A stretch of 10,389 nt of DNA from an uncultured Eggerthella sp. GTDB taxonomy: Bacteria > Actinomycetota > Coriobacteriia > Coriobacteriales > Eggerthellaceae. This document shows, piece after piece, positions 1 to 6,913 of this stretch. Under the pieces are notes generated by a model. It was not told the DNA's origin. It saw only the letters and a list, made by a program, of their open reading frames with translations, and did no database searches. The DNA lies in the NCBI GenBank assembly GCA_902470405.1, contig CABRGJ010000011.1, positions 1 to 10,389 on the forward strand, read 5' to 3'. How positions within the stretch are numbered: position 1 is the stretch's first letter; each line of letters opens with the position of its first letter. The translations under genes and the position numbers were made by a program.

Positions 1-677
1 ACATCTTAATTCTTTGCCAAGCTGCAGATGTTAAACAAATTGAACAGCAAGCGTATCAGGCCGTTGAAAAACTTTCATTAAAGCTTCACCCTGACAATTC
101 CGGTAAGACAAAATTAGGGAAAGTTGGCTTTGATTCATTTGAGTATCTTGGTTATGTATTTAGTGATAAAGGAATAGCTCCGCGAAAACAATCAGTTCTT
201 AACCTAGAAAGATGGATTGACTCTCATATGCGGGAGTGGCATAAGTCAAATAATTTGGATTATTGGAAATGGAAGCTGAGCTTAAGGATTACAGGATGTC
301 GTACAACTGAAGACGGGATTTCATTCAATCGTTTTGGCTGGCTATTTTATTTCTCTCAATCGACCAACGCTGCAATTCCACATAAGTTAGATGCTTTGCT
401 TTGCAAGCTTGCCAAAAGGTACAATATTGAACTTTCAAAAGATTTACCAACGTTTAGCAAAAGCTACTATGAAATACATTATAGAAAAGGTGAAGGTTCT
501 TATATTCCGTTAATTGATTTTTCAATATCTGTTGAAAAGAAAAGAGAAATTTTAGCACGATTATACGACAATAGATTTGTTTTTAGACTTAAAGACGAGG
601 ATGTTGATTGCGTATTTAGGCGTAGAATGTTGCAAGAAGCCAAAAGGCTGGAAAGAGATATCGGCTCCGTGTCTTAA
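1..677 (+). CDS. Reverse transcriptase, C-terminal part (5' end outside window)
   Basis: This is an RNA-directed DNA polymerase lacking its N-terminus; 224 residues are visible and the frame is open from base 3. The fragment begins with ILILC, which normally follows the catalytic YxDD box. It continues with a thumb-proximal block, LKLHPDNSGKTKLG (about residues 27-39), and FEYLGYVF (about 46-53), the classic RT motif 7. A helical tail of about 170 residues follows, including LRITGC and GWLFYFSQS (about 94-120). Group II intron maturases have other tail domains (X and En/Zn), and none is seen here. A tail with an RITG...GWLFYFS pattern resembles the 'unknown group' defence RTs. I recall it most from the Drt3 type, but that subtype is a guess. 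The gene ends just before a hairpin terminator and converges on a methyltransferase gene. The catalytic aspartates lie upstream of the window and cannot be checked. Confidence 0.85.
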   Translation, partial: ILILCQAADVKQIEQQAYQAVEKLSLKLHPDNSGKTKLGKVGFDSFEYLGYVFSDKGIAPRKQSVLNLERWIDSHMREWHKSNNLDYWKWKLSLRITGCRTTEDGISFNRFGWLFYFSQSTNAAIPHKLDALLCKLAKRYNIELSKDLPTFSKSYYEIHYRKGEGSYIPLIDFSISVEKKREILARLYDNRFVFRLKDEDVDCVFRRRMLQEAKRLERDIGSVS

Positions 678-680
678 TTG

Positions 681-711
681 GTATGTTTTGCTTTGCGAAA
701 CATATTTCTTT
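681..711 (+). terminator. Rho-independent terminator after the reverse transcriptase
   Basis: An 11-bp stem (681-691 pairing with 695-705, two G-T wobbles) closes a TTT loop and runs into a T-rich stretch, TTTCTTT. It starts three bases after the reverse transcriptase stop codon. It sits between two converging genes. On the - strand it lacks a U-run, so it mainly serves the + strand gene. Confidence 0.75.
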
Positions 712-768
712 ATCAAGATGAGAAAATTGGATAAATATTTTACGCCAAGTCGAGCCATTAAATTAAAG

Positions 769-2100
769 CTATTTAACAGTCGGACAATGATTATTTTGGT
801 TAAATGAATCTTTCATGCTCTCATGCTGGATTAGGTTAGTATTGTTGATTTGTAAAGGTTCAACCTTTTCCATATCGTCTGTAATGGGTATATATCCAAG
901 CGATGCCAAGACGCATCTACCAATGTGATAACCCAGATTCACGGGAACTGCATTTCCGATCTGCTTATACTGACTAGACATATTCCCGGAAAATTCCCAC
1001 TCATCAGGAAATGTTTGAATACGAGCGTATTCTCGAACGTTCAAAGGTCGAGTCTCTGACGGATGGCAGCGTTCAGTCTGCTTTTGAGCAGGTGCACATG
1101 TGAGTGTGAGCGATGGCTGATCCCAAGATAGACGCCTTGCCATACCAGTTTTCCCGCCGCTTAGGTGATAACTTCTCCCCATGTATTCCTTGGCAATATT
1201 ATCAGGGAGGTCTCGCCAGCATCCCCCTTCGGGAACAAGCTTCATGACATTAAATTTCTTAGCTGGGTATTTCTGCCCCTGCGATTTTGGGCAATTCTTC
1301 AATGCCTCACGCAGCGAGATGAAGTAATCCTTTTCTTTCGGGAAAAGAATGGGGCAATTCAGATCTTTTCTAACTGCGAAGATAATGAGCCTCTCACGCT
1401 TTTGAGGAACATCAAGATATTGTGCACGCAGAAGCCGATAATTAACTTTATAGCCAAGCTCATTGAGCGTATTGAGCATCGTCTCAAGTGTTCTCCCGCT
1501 GTCGTGGCGCAAGAGACCGCGCACATTCTCTCCAATAGCAATCTTTGGTTTAATGGATTTGATTGCGCGAGCGAATTCAAAAAACAGAGTCCCCCTAGTA
1601 TCTTCGAAGCCTCGTGACTTTCCCGCATAGCTGAAAGCCTGGCATGGAAAACCAGCTTGGATTACCTCGGCGTTCATGTTTTCAAAATCAACTTCGTGTA
1701 CATCGCGCTCGTCTACGTTCCAGTTGAGATCAAATTTTTTGCTGTTGTGCCGAAGGGTCTCGACTGCATAGGCATCAAACTCATTGAGAAAGACATGACG
1801 CAACCCAGCATTCGCAAACCCCAGAGCCGTTCCTCCCGCGCCCGCAAAAAGATCAATGCAGGTAGCTTGCTGAAAAGAGGTTTCTGACTTAAGCACAGCA
1901 AAAGGTGTGGCCTCGCTTTCTCCATTGAGCTTCTTTTTCAAGCGGTCTATCTCGTTTATGTTAAAAAGTCGCTTACCATTCTTATCTCTAGAAGCCTTTA
2001 CGAGACCGAGTTTATTCCATCTCCGTATGGTATCAGCAGAAACATCCAGCTCTTTAGCGGCGGCCGTTACACTTACGAGTGCAGTATCCATAATCACCAT
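769..2100 (-). CDS. DNA (cytosine-5-)-methyltransferase with N-terminal MerR-like HTH
   Basis: This 443-residue protein transfers a methyl group from S-adenosylmethionine to cytosine C5 in the restriction site, protecting host DNA. The ordered C5-methyltransferase motifs are all present: motif I DLFAGAGG (about 83-90), motif IV GFPCQ with catalytic Cys153, motif VI ENV (191-193), motif VIII QKRERLI (233-239), motif IX RPLNVREYARIQTFPD (351-366) and motif X GNAVP (382-386). The recognition region, with YHLSGGKTGMARRLSW and APAQKQTERCHP, recalls GGNCC/GGWCC methylases as I remember them. Residues 9-55 add a MerR/excisionase-type winged HTH (SVTAAAKELDVSADTIRRW), so the enzyme may also be a repressor. 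The ATG at 2100 is preferred: an AAGGG lies 11 bases upstream. The ATG at 2091 is an alternative. The gene lies 50 bp after the endonuclease gene, and a perfect palindrome fills most of the gap. Confidence 0.93.
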   Translation of the reverse strand: MVIMDTALVSVTAAAKELDVSADTIRRWNKLGLVKASRDKNGKRLFNINEIDRLKKKLNGESEATPFAVLKSETSFQQATCIDLFAGAGGTALGFANAGLRHVFLNEFDAYAVETLRHNSKKFDLNWNVDERDVHEVDFENMNAEVIQAGFPCQAFSYAGKSRGFEDTRGTLFFEFARAIKSIKPKIAIGENVRGLLRHDSGRTLETMLNTLNELGYKVNYRLLRAQYLDVPQKRERLIIFAVRKDLNCPILFPKEKDYFISLREALKNCPKSQGQKYPAKKFNVMKLVPEGGCWRDLPDNIAKEYMGRSYHLSGGKTGMARRLSWDQPSLTLTCAPAQKQTERCHPSETRPLNVREYARIQTFPDEWEFSGNMSSQYKQIGNAVPVNLGYHIGRCVLASLGYIPITDDMEKVEPLQINNTNLIQHESMKDSFNQNNHCPTVK

Positions 2101-2104
2101 TTCA

Positions 2105-2136
2105 ATAATAACCCTTACCTATGCAAGGGTTATTAT
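2105..2136 (-). promoter_or_regulatory. Perfect 12-bp inverted repeat, candidate operator of the MerR-like methyltransferase
   Basis: The arms ATAATAACCCTT (2105-2116) and AAGGGTTATTAT (2125-2136) are exact reverse complements around an 8-base centre. The inner 20 bp has the size and CCCTT/AAGGG style of known MerR-family operators. On the - strand the outer TATTAT (2110-2105) could be a -10 box, placing the transcript start at or next to the methyltransferase ATG, so a leaderless mRNA is possible. No good -35 was found. A terminator is less likely because no T-run follows on either strand. Confidence 0.65.
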
Positions 2137-2150
2137 ACATATGAAGTCTA

Positions 2151-2843
2151 CTATTCTGGCATACTAATTAGGTAATAGCTCATTATTCCAGATTTGTCAT
2201 ACGAAATCCCCATGATATCGCTCAATATATCGGGAAAGATCTCATAGAGTTCTTCTAGCGCATTATCTTTTTCAAACGCCCAGGCATAGGCTGTTGCCCC
2301 ATCGCAGCAGCGCACCTTCTCCTTTTCAGGTCTTCCTGAAACGACCCATGGTTTGTCGTATCGCTCGGGTGTTTTCGGAACAATTTGAACTATGTAAGAA
2401 GTGCTGTTGTTGGTTCTGGCTAACATATCCAGCTTATCCCAAACTTCTTTTTCGTCAGAGGCCTTAATAGTGTTGTACCGATTCTTCACCTCGACATGAA
2501 TTGGCTTTGATGTTGGTGTCTCCCTGACAATGAGATCGACAACGCCACCGCTTGTTCCGAGGTTCTCCCAACCGTTAGCAAGTCCTAAAACCTCTTGGTG
2601 GAAGTTGCCAACTGCGTTTGAAATCGTCTTGTTTACGCTACGCAACTTCTCGAAGGCCATCATGCTTGATGGGTCTTGATTAAAGAAAACTGCTTGTGCG
2701 GCTATAGCGAACGGATCAGGTGGTGCCGATAGTTTGGTTTCGCCGACCTTACGTATTGAACCAGCAAATACCTTTTCAGCAATCGCATAAAGCCTATCTT
2801 GATCTATCCAATCAAGACCATAATCATGTTCCGTATTGGACAT
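2151..2843 (-). CDS. Type II restriction endonuclease, Eco47II family (probable GGNCC/GGWCC cutter)
   Basis: A 230-residue, PD-(D/E)XK-type nuclease, predicted to cut unmodified double-stranded DNA. The likely catalytic core is the D103 segment (GGVVDLIV) followed by E118-V-K120 (IHVEVKNRYNT), with a preceding FHQE at about 81-84. The phrase FHQ...GVVDL...VEVKNRYNT and the overall size agree with the Eco47II family (Pfam RE_Eco47II) as I recall it. Members recognise GGNCC or GGWCC. The next gene in the same direction is a C5-methyltransferase whose target region recalls the same specificity, which supports the pairing. The ATG at 2843 has a GGGAG ribosome site (2854-2850) six bases upstream. 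The pairing is strong; the exact target is inference. Confidence 0.82.
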   Translation of the reverse strand: MSNTEHDYGLDWIDQDRLYAIAEKVFAGSIRKVGETKLSAPPDPFAIAAQAVFFNQDPSSMMAFEKLRSVNKTISNAVGNFHQEVLGLANGWENLGTSGGVVDLIVRETPTSKPIHVEVKNRYNTIKASDEKEVWDKLDMLARTNNSTSYIVQIVPKTPERYDKPWVVSGRPEKEKVRCCDGATAYAWAFEKDNALEELYEIFPDILSDIMGISYDKSGIMSYYLISMPE

Positions 2844-2974
2844 ATGTATCTCCCAACAGTAATAGAATCTATCTCCATAATAGCTGACGCAACTATGGTA
2901 TCGCTTGACATTAGAAAACCTTGCCTACAAGACCCGATTTCGAATCCTTTAATGTCATTTGTTTATGCCAGTAA

Positions 2975-3350
2975 TATGCGATGGGGGGGTGCCTTCCTGC
3001 TTATGATTTTGGCCATGTGATATTAGCGCTTGGATCGATGGATGGCGCGCTTGCAACGTATTCATTCTACCGACAAGGTATTGCTAATCAAAGCACCACC
3101 GCTCATGGCATGTCTTGAGCGCCCTCTCACCTTCGCACAGATTGAGGCTTCATCGGGCTGGATCGTGCATGGTTATGGCAATCGCTGGAACGAGTATGTG
3201 AGCAGCTCTTGCGCTCTAGTACACGAAAGAGGTCTTCGATCAGATACGAGCATTTGCCGAAGCAAAGCGAGCGAATCTTGGTGTTTATGACCTCTTTTCA
3301 TATAATTGTCTCACGTTTGCGATCGAAGCGCTTGCGCAGGGTGGCGTCTT
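2975..3350 (+). pseudogene. Frameshifted remnant of a C-terminal toxin-like (RHS/LRAT-like cysteine) domain
   Basis: No frame is open throughout, but three successive frames give a coherent protein. Frame of 2975-3115: MGGCLPAYDFGHVILALG, then ALATYSFYRQGIA. Frame of about 3120-3210: FAQIEASSGWI, then GYGNRWNEYVSS. Frame of 3220-3350: EVFDQIRAFAEAKRANLG, then YDLFSYNCLTFAIEALAQGG. The pairing of a GHV...LG strand with a later YNC.TFA....G helix is what I recall of the cysteine-peptidase-like or LRAT-like folds at the ends of RHS-type polymorphic toxins. Cys codon 3307-3309 would be the nucleophile. At 2946-2975 a SNPLMSFVY stretch in yet another frame resembles the NP..FVDP..G end of an RHS core, but this is weak. 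No start codon or upstream repeats remain. Confidence 0.45.
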
Positions 3351-3719
3351 GTGGTCATCTGCGCCTTTATTGATCGCTTCGATTGTTGAGAGGAAAACTT
3401 CTTCAGCAAGCTCGACATCAGTATTGTCTTTCTTGATAAGAAGAAGCCGGATGGCATATTTATCGATACGAGATACTTCCTTGTTGCGACATTTTTGAAC
3501 TTGAAAGCCGGCCTACTCTTAGCAACAACCTTTGAGTAGGAGTAAGACGAAAAAGCTATGCTAGGTTTTTTCGTAAGGGCTTTTGCACCCTTGAGTATGG
3601 CATCAAATTGTGTCTTCAAGTTCCGGAATCGGTGGAGTTTGTTGAATTGGTATGACAATTATCGGTCTTGCAAATGTCTCTATTCTTTGTCCTCGTCTTG
3701 TTCGGTTTTCCTGTTCCAT
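3285..3719 (-). pseudogene. Frameshifted gene downstream of the ABC-3C ATPase, unknown product
   Basis: I do not recognise this protein. An ATG at 3719, inside the last 40 bases of the ATPase gene, opens a frame giving MEQENRTRRGQRIETFARP then IIVIPIQQTPPIPELED, and stops at TGA 3605-3603. The same frame reopens at 3512 and reads YAIRLLLIKKDN then DVELAEEVFLSTIEAINKG down to TAA 3287-3285. The gap is open only in another frame (KALTKKPSIAFSSYSYSKVV). Two offsetting frameshifts would join all three parts into a protein of about 144 residues. The last 20 or so codons overlap the + strand remnant, so the original end was probably lost at a rearrangement near 3350. It could have been a fourth member of the ABC-3C operon. 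A programmed frameshift or sequencing error is possible. Confidence 0.5.
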
Positions 3720-5341
3720 GACCAGCCGAATAATTCTTGTCCCTCAGAAAGTTCCAATACCATATTCTTTTGAACGATCTCTGGTATACCGCTCTCGACA
3801 GTCAAAGAATCTACTTTGTCTATAGCTGCGAATACTTGCTTATCGAGGCTTTCGTAAAGTTGGAGAATTCCCAACACATGGTCATCCTCTATCTGCTTCA
3901 GACCCAATGAGTCATGAATCGCAAACTGAAGCAACGACAAACGAAGCATTGCGATATCGAAAATGAAGAGACCTCTGTATCTCGACCCTGTACCGCCATC
4001 ATTCGGGACACTAAACCGATATTCCTTGGAGCTGATAAGGTCAATGCGAGGCGCAGTCTTATATGGATCAGTCGCCTTCTCATTGAGGACTTCCATCTCA
4101 TCATTCAGCAAAGGTTGTACGATATCCAGTTCAACACGCCATGCATCTTCGCGTTCATCTTTCCGCGCTTTGAGCTCTTTCAGACTCTCGCGGTTCTTGC
4201 CGTAGAGGGAGTTTGCAGCAAAGAGTTCATCGTAAACAGTTTTTAAATCTGCATAACGTTCAATAACCATGGCAGGCAAGTTGGATGTTGTCACCAAATC
4301 AGACAGGCTGTTTTCCACTACAGTGATCTGCTTTTCGAGTTCTTCACGCTCAGCTCTTAATTCCTTTAGTTCATCAAAATGATTCTTCCTAAGGATTTTC
4401 GTTATCTCCTTATGAAATGCCTCTATCTTTTCTATGTGGGCTATATTGAGCGAAGGGAAGAACGATTTTAGATCTTCAAAATCGTTTGTTGCCTTAAACT
4501 CAATTAGCCCCAGATCCTCTTCTATCTCTCTGATAGTGTTATCTATTCTCGTTCGTTGGCGCCTTAGGGTTTTCAACGAGGTTTTAAGCTGAGTGGCTCT
4601 CTCTTCTTTGGCCGTGTCGAAATCAATAGTTCCGCTATCTGAGCTGGCAAGTATATCTTCCATCTGAGAATGGAGCATTTTAAGTTTCTCTTTATTGCGC
4701 TTATAATCGCCTGCACTTTCTGTAGGTTTTATAAGCTTGTATGCTGTAGCACCGCGATATGCTTTTCTTTTTTCTTCTATCTCATCGCATTGTTCATCTA
4801 AAACTGCGATATCTTCGTACTTCCCAAAAAGCTTTAGTAACCTTCGAAGATCTTTGGTGATTTTATCAGAACTATGGTTGATAAGCGGGCGATCCACGTT
4901 ATCGTGATTCATTCCATATGCCCTGAAAAATGGAGATTGAAGGCTCCGAAACGTACCATTCAGACCGCTGAGTCCGTAATATGATGCAAGCCAATCAGTG
5001 TAGTCTTCAAGGGGAATAGAGCTAACTTTCATGTATTTGCTATCACATTTAGAAACGACATCCGAAGACTCTGTTGAACGGGAGAAATAATGGGTTACGT
5101 CACCAAAAGAATGGGCGAAGCAAATAGTATGATGACCTACATTCTTGATCATGTCTCCGGCAGCATTGATATACGTGTTGCCACCTAGAGCAAAATCTAT
5201 TGCTAAAAGGAAAGTTGTCTTACCAATGGAATTGGTGGCACGGTTGCCCCCAACGACAAGGTTCAAACCTTTATGGAACTCCACCTTCTCTCTTATTTCG
5301 CCGTTTTTCTTGAAAGCTTCAGAGTAAATCTCACTCAACAT
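3680..5341 (-). CDS. ABC-3C system ATPase, DUF2326 coiled-coil (SMC/RecF-like) protein
   Basis: A 553-residue SMC/RecN-like ATPase, the sensor/motor part of an ABC three-component (ABC-3C) system. The N-terminus has LNLVVGG and a Walker A GGNRATNSIGKTT (about 31-43). Charged heptad-like coiled coil occupies roughly 190-390 (LKTLRRQRTRIDNTIREIEE is typical). The C-terminal lobe, with YRGLFIFDIAMLRLSLLQFA and IHDSLGLKQIEDDHV, matches the DUF2326 domain; IHDS is the Walker B/D-loop side. The ATG at 5341 is chosen because it makes an MLSEIYSE start typical of the family, overlaps the preceding stop by 11 bases and has a GGAG site 9 bases upstream. An ATG at 5419 would add 26 residues lying inside the upstream gene. 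The cell biology (DNA-end or phage sensing that triggers the effector) is inferred from the family. Confidence 0.88.
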   Translation of the reverse strand: MLSEIYSEAFKKNGEIREKVEFHKGLNLVVGGNRATNSIGKTTFLLAIDFALGGNTYINAAGDMIKNVGHHTICFAHSFGDVTHYFSRSTESSDVVSKCDSKYMKVSSIPLEDYTDWLASYYGLSGLNGTFRSLQSPFFRAYGMNHDNVDRPLINHSSDKITKDLRRLLKLFGKYEDIAVLDEQCDEIEEKRKAYRGATAYKLIKPTESAGDYKRNKEKLKMLHSQMEDILASSDSGTIDFDTAKEERATQLKTSLKTLRRQRTRIDNTIREIEEDLGLIEFKATNDFEDLKSFFPSLNIAHIEKIEAFHKEITKILRKNHFDELKELRAEREELEKQITVVENSLSDLVTTSNLPAMVIERYADLKTVYDELFAANSLYGKNRESLKELKARKDEREDAWRVELDIVQPLLNDEMEVLNEKATDPYKTAPRIDLISSKEYRFSVPNDGGTGSRYRGLFIFDIAMLRLSLLQFAIHDSLGLKQIEDDHVLGILQLYESLDKQVFAAIDKVDSLTVESGIPEIVQKNMVLELSEGQELFGWSWNRKTEQDEDKE

Positions 5342-5555
5342 AATGAAGCACTCCTTCAGGAAGCAATTCGATTTTGCCCAATGCAAATAGGCAGTCAAGA
5401 GCATCAATGAATTGTGCAATACCAGCGAAATCCTTCTTAACCTTCGAGTAAAGAAGTTCTGGACTTAAGTCTACTGCACTTAGCGTTTTCAATATGATTG
5501 GCAGCGATGATAATGTGCTCTTCTTGTAAGGCGTGACCTTGCTAGGCAATTTCAT
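5331..5555 (-). CDS. ABC-3C middle component (MC6-type small helical protein)
   Basis: A 74-residue soluble protein, MKLPSKVTPYKKSTLSSLP, then helices and FIDALDCLFALGKIELLPEG. The shape (xLPSK start, two helices, a D.L..LG.I hairpin near the end) is that of winged-HTH-like 'middle components' that bridge the effector and the ATPase in ABC-3C systems, as I recall it (MC6). It overlaps the effector gene by 14 bases and the ATPase gene by 11, so the three are translationally coupled. The ATG at 5555 is preferred over the upstream ATG at 5606, which would lie deep inside the effector gene; a GAGGTG precedes it by 4 bases. It has no catalytic motif. Confidence 0.78.
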   Translation of the reverse strand: MKLPSKVTPYKKSTLSSLPIILKTLSAVDLSPELLYSKVKKDFAGIAQFIDALDCLFALGKIELLPEGVLHYVE

Positions 5556-6735
5556 CAAACACCTCGCATTCCTGCACAAAGAACGCGATGAAAATTTGGC
5601 ACGCAACTATATTTTCACACCCAGTCATCCGTTGTACCCATAGCGACATTTGGGTATAGATACACTCCTTGTTTAGACCTTGCTTAGCCAAATTCTTATA
5701 ACAGCGTCGTACACTCATGGCGAGGTCTTCGAAATCGAATCCACCAACACCATCTCGTTGATGGAGCTGTTCTTCTATGAAGCCGTAATACATAGAAACT
5801 TTACTGCTCACATCTAACTTGAGGGTCACGTGCTCAGGTTCAATCTTTTCCTTAATGTCATGTGGAGCATACTTCAACGATTCTATGTCTTCTGAATTGA
5901 TGAGACAGTCCATTGAATCCAAGAGCTTTCCTAGGTACTCGTCTATCTCTAATGAATCAATCATGTCCATCAGCAACATGCGTTGACTCGCCTTATGTTT
6001 GGCAATCAGTAATTGGGCGGCTTTGTCTGGTTTAAAATGAGCCTCGTAATCTGTCTTACAATTTGCGTCTACGAGGGCATGGTTTTCTATGCTGCTTGTG
6101 CTAAATGACCCGTTCAGATCCGGGAGATCCTCGACGCCTCGGGTCTGAAGAGCCTTACATATCTCATTGCGTTCTTCGACGTTGGATGTTTTCGGAACTA
6201 TATCGAGAACGGTTTGATTCTTTAACCGTTTACCGCAGATCAAGCATTTACCCGAGCTCTCCTCCCTAAGTATGTCTATCTCAGGTGTAGGAATGTATTC
6301 AGTTTGCATGGGAAGAGTATATTGGATCGTTTTCTCAGGTATATATTCTTTACCTTTAGACTCTGAACGTATTATTCCTTCGAATAATTGCGCTACAGCT
6401 TGAGGAAACTTGGCATATTGGCTTTCTGGTAAATATTCAGCCAATGACTTCCTTGCAGCTTCAATATCATCTGGAGACTGCTTGCCGACATAATTCTCAA
6501 ATTTGAATAAATCTAGATTTCCAATGATTAGTCCAGCAAATCCTCTGATGCTGTTGCCTGAGTAATACCTCTTGAAGGTGTCCGTGCTGCGTGAATAAAT
6601 AGGATTGCCTTCCTCATTTTCGCCGAAATCAACGATTTTCGAGAAGAGCTCTTTTACATATTCCCCATTATTGAGATCTCCAGGGAAAAGGCAGCGCACT
6701 GCCTCTGCAAACTGGCTGAAAGAAATGGAATTCAT
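5542..6735 (-). CDS. ABC-3C effector protein with HNH-like zinc motif and ABC-3C C-terminal domain
   Basis: A 397-residue protein and the first gene of the ABC-3C operon. Residues 1-150 are helical with no motif I recognise. Residues 162-232 contain CLICGKR (C164, C167), LDIVPK (177-182), ENHALVDANCKTDYE (217-231) and so resemble an HNH/zinc-finger nuclease: CxxC, a .(D/H)I.P turn, then N..ALVD.NC. The usual catalytic His before I.P appears to be Asp178, and the second Cys pair is reduced to C226, so nuclease activity is uncertain. The C-terminus (about 240-397, ending CQIFIAFFVQECEVFDEIA) looks like the ABC-3C C-terminal docking domain. It would be the toxic arm released or activated by the ATPase. 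The ATG at 6735 has AAGGTGG seven bases upstream. Confidence 0.7.
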   Translation of the reverse strand: MNSISFSQFAEAVRCLFPGDLNNGEYVKELFSKIVDFGENEEGNPIYSRSTDTFKRYYSGNSIRGFAGLIIGNLDLFKFENYVGKQSPDDIEAARKSLAEYLPESQYAKFPQAVAQLFEGIIRSESKGKEYIPEKTIQYTLPMQTEYIPTPEIDILREESSGKCLICGKRLKNQTVLDIVPKTSNVEERNEICKALQTRGVEDLPDLNGSFSTSSIENHALVDANCKTDYEAHFKPDKAAQLLIAKHKASQRMLLMDMIDSLEIDEYLGKLLDSMDCLINSEDIESLKYAPHDIKEKIEPEHVTLKLDVSSKVSMYYGFIEEQLHQRDGVGGFDFEDLAMSVRRCYKNLAKQGLNKECIYTQMSLWVQRMTGCENIVACQIFIAFFVQECEVFDEIA

Positions 6736-6753
6736 AAACCACCTTCTTCTAAC

Positions 6754-6782
6754 TTCCCTGACTTTTCCCTGACCTTCCCTGG
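6754..6782. repeat. Three helically phased copies of TTCCCTGAC
   Basis: Copies lie at 6754-6762, 6765-6773 and 6775-6782 (the last is TTCCCTGG). Their starts are 11 and 10 bp apart, about one turn of the DNA helix, so a protein binding each copy would sit on one face. They lie in the leader of the ABC-3C operon just before its ribosome site. They could be operator half-sites, an RNA element or tandem slippage; I cannot tell which. Confidence 0.6.
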
Positions 6783-6824
6783 TTCGAAAATCAAATGAGA
6801 AAGAATGGGTGTTGTTGATGTTCT

Positions 6825-6841
6825 AGGAACAAAAAGTTCCT
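6825..6841. promoter_or_regulatory. Palindrome in ABC-3C operon leader
   Basis: AGGAAC (6825-6830) and GTTCCT (6836-6841) are exact reverse complements around AAAAA. It lies about 12-28 bases downstream of the predicted operon transcript start, a usual place for a repressor operator. The small HTH protein at 7049 or an unseen regulator could bind it. It could also be a weak hairpin. Confidence 0.45.
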
Positions 6842-6858
6842 GATCTTTTCAACCTTTA

Positions 6859-6887
6859 ATTATACAAGGTGTCATTGCGAGTGGTTA
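6859..6887 (-). promoter_or_regulatory. Promoter of the ABC-3C operon
   Basis: On the - strand a perfect TATAAT (6864-6859) follows a 17-bp spacer after TAACCA (6887-6882), a poor -35 with three of six consensus bases. The transcript would start near 6852, leaving a leader of about 117 bases that contains the palindrome and the phased repeats. Confidence 0.5.
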
Positions 6888-6913
6888 TTCGTTCACGCAG
6901 TCGGCAGATTACG

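Noticed and set aside
2105..2136. The palindrome read as a terminator of the endonuclease gene
   Set aside because: No T-run follows on the - strand, and the arms are AT-rich at the base; operator is a better fit.
3512..3540. Inverted repeat CCTACTC ... GAGTAGG with a 15-base loop
   Set aside because: Sits inside the frameshifted - strand gene; short arms and no neighbouring element or terminator features.
6778..6795. tRNA-like T-loop, GGTTCGAAAATC
   Set aside because: The flanking bases do not pair as a T stem, and no acceptor or anticodon arm is present.
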